Assembly: GCA_947629965.1 (NCBI GenBank)
Contig: CANRFS010000015.1
Location: forward strand, 1 to 16,742
Length of the DNA stretch: 16,742 nt
Reading direction: 5' to 3'
Origin: an uncultured Clostridia bacterium
GTDB taxonomy: Bacteria > Bacillota > Clostridia > TANB77 > CAG-508
A model generated the notes under the pieces. The model saw only the letters and a list, made by a program, of their open reading frames with translations, ran no database searches and had not been told where the DNA came from. Position numbers and translations under genes: made by a program. Shown one piece after another: positions 8,240 to 15,056 of this stretch (its first letter is position 1; every line of letters begins with the position of its first letter).

Positions 8240-8773
8240 GTGAAATTAACTTCAGATAGCGAGACTTTAGCTGAAAAAAAAGCTTTAATTTTATATATTT
8301 TGGATAAAGTATCAGAACCAATTAGTAATAATGCCCTTTTAAAATTAGTTATTGCTATAGATAATATGAACTACTTTTATTTTCAGCAATTTCTTTTAGA
8401 TTTGTTAGAAAATAAATATATAATAAGCTATACTCAAGATAATGAATCTTTGTATGAACTTACAGAAGAAGGGAAAAATGCTTTATCTCTAGTTAAAGAT
8501 ATCATTCCTGGAATCACAAAGTTCAGGGTCGATAACAATCTTAAAGAAACTTTAGGAGAATTTAAAAATGAAGTTTCTGTAAGTAGTGATTTTATACCAC
8601 ATAGTGAAAATGATTATAGTGTTAAATGCAAAATAGTTGAAAATAATCAAATATTATTTGAATTACAGGTTTTTGCAGGTTCAAGAGAACAAGCAAAAGC
8701 TATTTCAGATAACTGGAATAATAATGCCGAAGAACTATATCCAAAAATATTAGAAATTTTAACAAAAAATTAA
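8240..8773 (+). CDS. DUF4364 family protein, probable winged-helix regulator
   Basis: The 177-residue product matches the DUF4364 family of Firmicutes, a single-copy protein of unknown function. The N-terminal 80 residues (KALILYILDKVSEPISNNAL and then YELTEEGKNAL) look like a winged-helix DNA-binding fold of the PadR/MarR kind. The C-terminal half is a mixed alpha/beta domain (VKCKIVENNQILFELQVFAG). The start is GTG 8240, with GAGGTG five bases upstream. It is the only plus-strand gene here, transcribed from its own promoter and ending before the palindrome at 8789-8869. It contains no CGG triplet. A regulatory role is inferred from the fold only. Confidence 0.85.
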   Translation: MKLTSDSETLAEKKALILYILDKVSEPISNNALLKLVIAIDNMNYFYFQQFLLDLLENKYIISYTQDNESLYELTEEGKNALSLVKDIIPGITKFRVDNNLKETLGEFKNEVSVSSDFIPHSENDYSVKCKIVENNQILFELQVFAGSREQAKAISDNWNNNAEELYPKILEILTKN

Positions 8774-8788
8774 ACATTTGAATCATCT

Positions 8789-8869
8789 TTTTTTTCCTTT
8801 TTTGGACGGACTAGATTTAGACTTTTTTAAAAAAAGTCTAAATCTAGTCCGTCCAAAAAAGGAAAAAAA
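8789..8869. repeat. Perfect 81-bp palindrome between convergent genes
   Basis: Arms 8789-8828 and 8830-8869 are exact reverse complements over 40 bp, with A8829 at the centre. The arms contain CCTTTTTTGGACGGACTAGA and end inward in TTTTTT/AAAAAAA. It sits between the stop of the DUF4364 gene and the stop of the methyltransferase gene, where a two-way terminator is expected. However, the T-tracts are inside the hairpin and not after the stem as in standard intrinsic terminators. It may stop transcription simply as a very strong hairpin, or be the trace of a mobile element. Confidence 0.85.
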
Positions 8870-8900
8870 GAAGGATTAAAAGATAACTTGCTTTTCGATT

Positions 8901-9688
8901 TTATTTAATTCTTTGTCTTACATATTCATATAGGATAACCCCTGTTGCTACTGCTGCATTTAAGCTTTCTGTTTTACCTGGCATTGGTATTTTTATTTTC
9001 TCATCTGAAATATCTAATACTTCTTTTGAAACTCCATTTGCTTCATTTCCTATTATGATTGCCGTTTTTTTATATTCTACATCATATATACTTTTTTCTG
9101 TTTGAAGTGATGTTGCCATTATCTTAAATTTATGTTTTTTTAAATTTTTTAATGTGTTTACTAAATCATCGCTTTCAATAATTTTTACTCTAAATATGGC
9201 TCCCATTGTAGAACGTACTACTTTTGGATTAAATACATCTCCAGTTTTTTTTGATATTATTACTTGAGAAAGTCCGCACGCTATCTATTGTTCTTAATAT
9301 CGTTCCTAAATTTCCGTGGATCTTGTATATCATCTAATACTACTATTACATCTTCATCATAATTTATGTCTGTTTCAGCATGTTTTTTTTCAACAACTGC
9401 AAGTATCCCTTGTGGATTTTGAACATCTGTCATGTTATTAAATACTTTTTCATCAACATATATACAGTTATATTTTGCTATTTCGTATAAAACTTTTTGA
9501 TCTATTTCTCCGGTTTTTACACAATTATCACATACTACAATTGTTTCTATATTTGCTTTTTCGGATATTGCTTCTCTTATTAATTTAATTCCCTCTATAA
9601 GATATTTTCCGCTCATATCTCTATACTTTTTTTCTTTTAGTTTTCTTATTTTTTTAATGGTTTCATTATCTTTACTTGTAATTACCAT
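8901..9688 (-). CDS. TrmH/SpoU-family RNA methyltransferase, two +1 shifts at CGG
   Basis: This is a SAM-dependent 2'-O-methyltransferase of the SPOUT (TrmH/RlmB/YsgA) type, acting on rRNA or tRNA; the exact target is unknown. The start is ATG 9688 with AAAGGA upstream. The N-terminal part (residues 1-95) is the substrate-binding domain. Motif 1 begins VIVVLDDIQDP, then the zero frame meets CGG (9316) and fails. Skipping that C gives DPGNLGTILRTIDSV. A second CGG (9276) must also be skipped to give GLSQVIISKKTGDVFNPKVVRSTMGA. Then motif 2 (IIIGNEANGVS) and motif 3 (IKIPMPGKTESLNAAVATGV) form the trefoil knot. The joined protein is 261 residues, the normal size. It is flanked by two large inverted repeats. 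Confidence 0.9.
9273..9276 (-). other. +1 recoding site CGGA, second site of the trmH-like gene
   Basis: Context GTG CGG ACT. Skipping the C at 9276 gives GTG GGA CTT TCT (Val-Gly-Leu-Ser), matching the family's D-x-x-G position after the DPGNLG motif. It lies only 40 bases after the first site, so both shifts are needed for one protein. Confidence 0.85.
9313..9316 (-). other. +1 recoding site CGGA, first site of the trmH-like gene
   Basis: Context CCA CGG AAA. Skipping the C at 9316 gives CCA GGA AAT TTA GGA (PGNLG), the family's conserved DPGNLG motif. The amino acid at this site is therefore fixed as exactly one Gly. Confidence 0.9.
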
Positions 9689-9703
9689 GATAAATCCTTT
9701 CTT

Positions 9704-9891
9704 AAATAATTTGTTGTTTGTTCAATTTATTACTGTAAAATAGTTTAATATAATTTTTTCAAGACGTCCTTCTTTACCAAAATTATTATTTCATAATAAT
9801 TTTGGATTCGAAGCTCCTATTTCAAAAATTATATTTAAACTATTTTACTAACTAAATTCACTTAAACAATTGTATAAACAACAATTTATTT
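9704..9891. repeat. Nested inverted-repeat element (near-palindrome)
   Basis: Three paired blocks fold this about 188-base stretch on itself: 9704-9727 with about 9868-9891 (21 of 24 match), 9736-9758 with 9824-9847 (23 against 24 bases, one bulge) and 9777-9789 with 9793-9805 (13 of 13, CCAAAATTATTAT with a 3-base loop). It fills the gap between the methyltransferase gene and mfd and overlaps the last codons of mfd. No ORF lies inside. The form resembles a foldback MITE or a long structured RNA. Confidence 0.75.
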
Positions 9892-12800
9892 TATATTTAA
9901 AAAATCTATAATTTCTTCTAAAACATTATCCTTATTCTCTAATCTATACGTAATATATGGCTCTCTGGCAGGTGAAAATTTTATTCTATTTCCATATTTT
10001 TTTACTATACTATCTATATCAATTTCAAATACATCTGGATTAAAATTAAATATTGCATTTGATTGCTTTTGTGTTATTTTTGTTATCCCTATATTTTTAC
10101 ACATTGCTTTAATTTTTGCAATTTCCAATAGATTATTAACTTCTTTTGGCATCTTTCCAAATCTGTCTACAATGTCTTCTTCTATATTTTTTATGTCTTG
10201 GTCATTTTCGCATAATGCTATATTTTGATATACTTCTATTTTTTGACTGCCGTTTTCAATATAGCTATCAGGTATATAACTTGAAACATTTATATCTATT
10301 GTGATATCAACATCTTCTTCTACTTCTATACCTTTCATTTCTTTAACAACTTCATCTAATAATTTGCAGTAAGTATCATAACCTACTTGATCCATGTGTC
10401 CATGTTGCATTTCTCCAATTAAGCTTCCCGCTCCTCTTATTTCTAAGTCTCTCATTGCTATTTTAAATCCTGAACCAAATTCTGTGAATTCTTTTATTGC
10501 TTTTAATCTTTTTTCAGCTACTTCATTTATTAGTTTGTCTCGTTTATACGTAATATATGCGTAAGCTTGTTTATCAGATCTTCCTACTCTACCTCTTATC
10601 TGATAAAGTTGTGCAAGGCCTAACCTATCTGCATCTTCTACAATTATTGTATTTGCATTTGGAATATCAATTCCTGATTCTAGAATTGTAGTACAAACTA
10701 AAACATTTATTTCTTTATTTATAAACTCGAGCATTATATCTTCTAGCTCTTTTCCAGACATCTTTCCATGTGCAAATCCAACTTTTGCTTCTGGAACAAG
10801 CTTTGATATTTCATTTGCTTTTCTTTCAATTGTTTCTGTTTTATTGTATAGATAAAATACCTGTCCTTCTCTTTCGAGTTCTTTTGTTATTGCTTCTTTT
10901 ACAACCTCTGTATCATATTCAAGTACATATGTTTGAACTGGTCTTCTGTTTTGTGGTGGCTCGTAAAGGCAAGACATATCTCTAATTCCAACAATAGACA
11001 TGTGAAGTGTTCTCGGAATTGGAGTTGCAGTCATACTTAATACATCTACATTTGTTTTTAATTTTTTAATTTTTTCTTTATCTTTAACTCCAAATCTGTG
11101 CTCTTCATCTATAATTAATAATCCTAAATTTTTGAATTCTACGTCTTTACTAAGTAGTCTATGTGTTCCTATTATTATATCAATTTCACCTAATTTTAGT
11201 TTTTTTATAATTTCTTCTTGCTCTTTTTTTGTCCTAAATCTATTTAATAATTCAATTTTTATAGGATATTCTTTCATTCTTTCTTTAAAAGCTTCGTATT
11301 GCTGATTTGCAAGTATTGTTGTTGGAACTAAATAGCATACTTGCTTTTGGTCCATACATGCTTTAAATGCTCCCCTTATTGCAACTTCTGTTTTTCCATA
11401 TCCTACATCTCCACAAAGAAGTCTATCCATAGGTTTTTGTTTTTCCATATCTTTTTTTACATCTTCAATAGCTCTTAATTGATCATCTGTTTCTTGGTAT
11501 TCGAAACTTCCTTCAAATTCTTTTTGCCACTCATTGTCTTTAGAAAATGCAAAGCCTTTGACTTTTTCTCTTTTTGCATATAATTCTATTAAGTCGCGGG
11601 CCACTTCCCTTAAGTTAGTTTTTACTTTTTGCTTTGTATTTGCCCACTCTTTACTTCCGAAGTCTATTTAACTTTGGAGCTCTTTCTCCTGCTCCAATGT
11701 ATTTTCTAATGTTGTCCAAATTGGTTGTTGGAATATAAAGTACATCATCATCTTTATATTTTATTTTTATATAATCTTTTATAATTCCGTCTGCTTTTAT
11801 AGTATTTACACCAATGAACTGTCCTATTCCATTTGTTTTATGAACAATGTAATCTCCGTACTTTTAAATCTGAAAATATTACAGTTTCACCTTGCTTAAA
11901 TTCTTGAGATAATCTCTTTCTTTTTTTTAGCGTGCTACTGAATATTTCTTTTGCAGAGATTACTAATAAATTAAAGTCAAAACTTTCAAAACCTGCGCTA
12001 AGTTCTCCTGGTTGTATAATAATATCATCTGTGTTTGATTTTATTTTTTCATCTAAAATCTGCCTTAATTTATTTTCGTTTTCCTTATTTCCAACAAGTA
12101 CTACGATTTGTTTTCTGGCTTTTTTAGCTTGTTGTATCTCCTGAATACATAGATCCATTGAACTACGAAAAAAGTTGACCTCCCTATAGCTAAAGCTATA
12201 TCCGTTTCTTTTTGCATGCATACTTTGTTTATCTACAAATCCTATATCTTGTTTTTCTAAATATATTGTTTGTACTTTTTTTATTTCCTCTATAAATTTT
12301 ATATAATCTCTCAAATTCTTCAGAGCTTCTGGTATTTCTCTTTTCTTTTCAACTAATGTTTTTATAACAGTATTATTGTCTTTTATTATATTTTCAGATC
12401 TTGCTTTTATTTTTCCAATTTCATCTAAAAATATTATGTAATCGTCTTTTAAATAATCTATAAGTGTTTCTCTTTTTTGATAGAATGAGTTGAAATATTT
12501 ATCTATTTTGCTTAAATAATCTCCTTCTTTTATAGCTTCAATATCTTCTTCTGTTTTTTCATCTTGGTCTGATTTTTCTTCTATTCTTTTAATTATATTA
12601 CTTAAATTATCTTCTAACACAAACTCCGATGCAGGATATATTGTAACTTTTTTTACTTTATCTGTTGACCTTTGTGATTCTACATCAAATTTTCTAATTG
12701 AATCGATTTCGTCTCCCCAAAGTTCGATTCTTATTCCATTTTTAGCAGTTACTCCAATATCAATTATTCCACCTCTTATGCTATATTCTGCTGCTTGTTC

Positions 12801-13298
12801 TACTAAATCACATCTTTCATATCCTAATTCATTTAATTTAATTTTGATGTCCTCTAAATTTATACTTATGCCTTCTTTTAGAGTAAATATATTGCTATAT
12901 AAAGTTTCTTTTGAAACTATTTCTTGTGATACTGCTTCTATTGTAGTTACAACAATTTTAGCTTTTTTATCATATATATTATTTAGGCAATTTATTCTTT
13001 CATAAGAAATATCTTTGCTTTCTGCTAGATAGTCATAAGCTAATATTTCTCTTCTTGGAAAATATGTAACATTTTCAGTAAAATATTCTAAATCTTTTAA
13101 TATTTTTTTTGCTTGCATTTCATTATATGTAATAATGCAAATTGGTTTCTCAGAATAAAATGCTGTAGAATATGCAAAATGAACTTTTGCACTATCAGTA
13201 AGCCCTGATAACATTATAGGGCTTAACCTTTCATTTACATTGTTTATATAAGCATTAAACTTTTTAAAATTAGGTAATATTTTTACTATCTCGTCCAT
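9886..13298 (-). CDS. mfd: Transcription-repair coupling factor Mfd, two +1 shifts at CGG
   Basis: Mfd removes RNA polymerase stalled at DNA damage and recruits UvrA. The start is ATG 13298 (AAAGG upstream). The first 480 residues are the UvrB-like N-terminal modules up to ETVIFSDLKV. There an in-frame CGG (11858) would end translation six codons later. Skipping its C gives GDYIVHKTNGIGQFIGV, the RNA-polymerase-interaction (CarD-like) domain. A second CGG (11659) follows AGERAPKLNRL; skipping its C gives GSKEWANTKQKV. The helicase core then has Walker A GDVGYGKTE, box II IIDEEHRFG, TATPIPRTLHMS and GRVGRSDKQAYAY, followed by the C-terminal D7 domain. The joined protein is 1136 residues, near the family's usual length. 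Both shifts are needed for any translocase activity. The last codons overlap the inverted-repeat element. Confidence 0.95.
11656..11659 (-). other. +1 recoding site CGGA, second site of mfd
   Basis: Context CTT CGG AAG TAA. Skipping the C at 11659 gives CTT GGA AGT AAA (Leu-Gly-Ser-Lys), matching the LxxLG element before the Mfd helicase core. The zero-frame stop is two codons after the CGG. Confidence 0.9.
11855..11858 (-). other. +1 recoding site CGGA, first site of mfd
   Basis: Context GTA CGG AGA. Skipping the C at 11858 gives GTA GGA GAT TAC (Val-Gly-Asp-Tyr), the family's conserved VGDYVVH-like start of the RNA-polymerase-interaction domain. Confidence 0.9.
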
Positions 13299-13322
13299 AA
13301 AAACCTTTCTTATATATATAAT

Positions 13323-13356
13323 ATCCCGTTTTAATATTTATATTTTAAAACGGGAT
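13323..13356 (-). other. Hairpin at the start of the mfd leader
   Basis: Arms ATCCCGTTTTAA (13323-13334) and TTAAAACGGGAT (13345-13356) pair perfectly around a 10-base loop. The stem begins only two bases downstream of the mfd -10 element, so the mfd transcript would carry it at or near its very 5' end. It could protect the mRNA 5' end, or be a terminator of incoming transcripts, but no T-run follows on either strand. Confidence 0.55.
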
Positions 13357-13358
13357 TA

Positions 13359-13387
13359 ATTATATCATATTTTTATTAAAAGGTCAA
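13359..13387 (-). promoter_or_regulatory. mfd promoter
   Basis: On the minus strand, TTGACC (13382-13387) and perfect TATAAT (13359-13364) are 17 bases apart, followed by a leader of about 55 bases containing the hairpin at 13323-13356. Confidence 0.75.
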
Positions 13388-13393
13388 AAATGT

Positions 13394-13413
13394 ATATAAC
13401 TGACTGTTTCGTC
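13394..13413 (+). repeat. 20-nt direct repeat, left copy
   Basis: ATATAACTGACTGTTTCGTC matches the copy at 15012-15031 in 18 of 20 positions, the last 11 bases being identical. The two copies bracket the prepilin-like gene together with its promoter. Confidence 0.6.
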
Positions 13414-13497
13414 ATATACTTTCCATATTTTCATCATATTTTTAATTTTTATGCTACAACATGCTTATTTCCTTTGTTTTACTAATTCTTACGGATA

Positions 13498-14845
13498 TCA
13501 GTCAGTCAATTCATTCAATTTATGCATGTTAGTTTTTGTGTTTTCACCTGTACATAAGGTTATTTTGATGTCAGGATCCAGAGAAACTACGGGACGAAGA
13601 CAGAATCCGATAAATGGTAACTCCGCTACTACCCGAGGAAAACATGTACTTATAGGTAAGCTTTCGTCCATCAACATAAAATAATCCAAAACCAGCAGCA
13701 TCTTCAAAACAATCAACGCAGCGCGATGCCAACCAGTAGGACCCCCCCGTTCCAAAAACCAAATCATGAAAGTCTTTGCTTTTACAGTCTTTATCCGGGT
13801 CAGGACTGATTGTGTAGAAAGTCTGTTTGCATGTCAACATGCCAGTTGCTGTATCACGTTCTTTTCCATTTTCTTTGTTTATTAATTCATCCTCTCCATA
13901 ATAAGGCTCACTTCTTCCAACTGCATTATCTTTTACTTTGTTACTACCAATTCCAGATCCATCCTCTTCCGCATAAAGAACAGGATAATTTAAATTACTA
14001 TAATACGTTTTTGCGTCTCCATATCGGATCTCATGAGTATATTCATCTCTTTTTTGTTTACCTAAATCACTAAAGCCTGTTTCTACATCCTCTATCGTCA
14101 CGCTTCGAGCAGTTATACCCATCTTAGCATTACTATAGAATTTAGCACACATATCATTTAATAAAAACACTCCATTATTATAACCTCTCGCACCTTCAAG
14201 CCCAATTACGGCACTCGTTTTAGCTAACTTATCACTAATGAGAGTTAAGCAACCATTTTGATCCACACCCAACACTCTCCAACTCAAATCTGGAACTTGG
14301 TAACAAGTTCGGTCTGCTGAACTAAATCCTGTAATTAATTGTGGCAACTCATAGCCTGACTCAACCACGTCATAGGTGTAATCCACATAGTCTCCTATTT
14401 TTAACCCTGAAGGTTCTCCTTCATATGTTATATTTCCATTTTTATCTTGTCTCCATTTGGGTGGTTCGTTATTTTGGTCGTCTGATGGAATGCCTTTTAC
14501 ATATTCATCTATTGAATTATACCATGTTCCGTCTACCTTTATCCTTCCTGCTCCTATATTTTGTTCATTTCTCATTGCTTCTTCTGTTTTACTTTTTGCA
14601 TTTTGTGCTTTTGCAATTAACCCTCCATTTAGTGCTATACTTATTGTTATTCCTACTAATATTAACATTACTATTATGGTAATTATTAACGCTATTAAAG
14701 TAATGCCGTTGTAGTTAGAGGTTAGATTTAGGTGTTGCTCCGAAGTAGTTTTTGCATTTTCGTCGATGTACGAATCGCTCAAGATGCGGCCCCCTACAAC
14801 ATTTGCAATGTTTTTTTTGCTGATGTTTTTTATTTTTTCTTTCAT
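13498..14845 (-). CDS. Prepilin-like surface protein with a C-terminal RPVVSL domain, +1 shift at CGG
   Basis: The protein has a type IV prepilin-like N-terminus: a leader of about 47 residues (MKEKIKNISKK at its start), then G47-ITLIALIITIIVMLILVG as cleavage site and membrane/assembly helix. The rest is a large exported domain with WRVLGVDQNGCLTLIS and a C-terminal part, SYWLASRCV then GFGLFYVDGRK. In the zero frame the end reads TIYRILSSSRSFSGS and stops at 13571. If the C of the in-frame CGG (13609) is skipped, it reads TIYGFCLRPVVSL and continues to a stop at 13498, matching the common YGVRPVVSL type of ending in clostridial proteins of this kind. The recoded length is 448 residues. Codon use (CGC, TCG, GGG) is GC-richer than in neighbouring genes, which suggests transfer. 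Function is unknown, perhaps adhesion. Confidence 0.8.
13606..13609 (-). other. +1 recoding site CGGA in the prepilin-like gene
   Basis: Context TAT CGG ATT. Skipping the C at 13609 gives TAT GGA TTC TGT CTT CGT CCC GTA GTT TCT (YGFCLRPVVS). The zero frame gives a Ser-rich tail and a stop 13 codons later. The downstream LRPVVSL uses CGT for arginine. Confidence 0.8.
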
Positions 14846-14949
14846 ATGTTTTTCTCTCCTTCTTTGGTTTGTTTTTTCTTTTTTAGATGAACTTGTTTCA
14901 GTATCTTTTGTTTTCTGACTTTATTATGTTTATTACTAATTACATCTTT

Positions 14950-14978
14950 ATTATATCTCATCCTCTTCTTTTGTACAA
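14950..14978 (-). promoter_or_regulatory. Probable promoter of the prepilin-like gene
   Basis: On the minus strand, a perfect TATAAT (14950-14955) is preceded at 17 bases by a poor -35 (TTGTAC, 14973-14978). A leader of about 100 bases follows, with GGAGAG just before the ATG at 14845. Upstream, TTTGTCGAT on the plus strand (14995-15003) is the same 0A-like 9-mer as at the sortase promoter. Confidence 0.45.
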
Positions 14979-15011
14979 TATTTCTTCGCATTTTTTTGTC
15001 GATTTACATGA

Positions 15012-15031
15012 ATATAATTCACTGTTTCGTC
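15012..15031 (+). repeat. 20-nt direct repeat, right copy
   Basis: ATATAATTCACTGTTTCGTC, 18 of 20 identical to 13394-13413. It lies between the yitT-like stop and the prepilin promoter. Confidence 0.6.
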
Positions 15032-15056
15032 CACAATAAGAAATTTGATTGATTTC

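Noticed and set aside
13498..14845. Diversity-generating retroelement target
   Set aside because: The C-terminal domain is reminiscent of such targets, but no reverse transcriptase, template repeat or accessory gene lies in the window.
14842..14991. A 49-codon Lys/Arg-rich frame on the minus strand overlapping the prepilin-like start (ATGA)
   Set aside because: It has no SD, its composition is what AT-rich leader DNA gives, and a likely promoter lies inside it. Coupled translation is possible but not supported.
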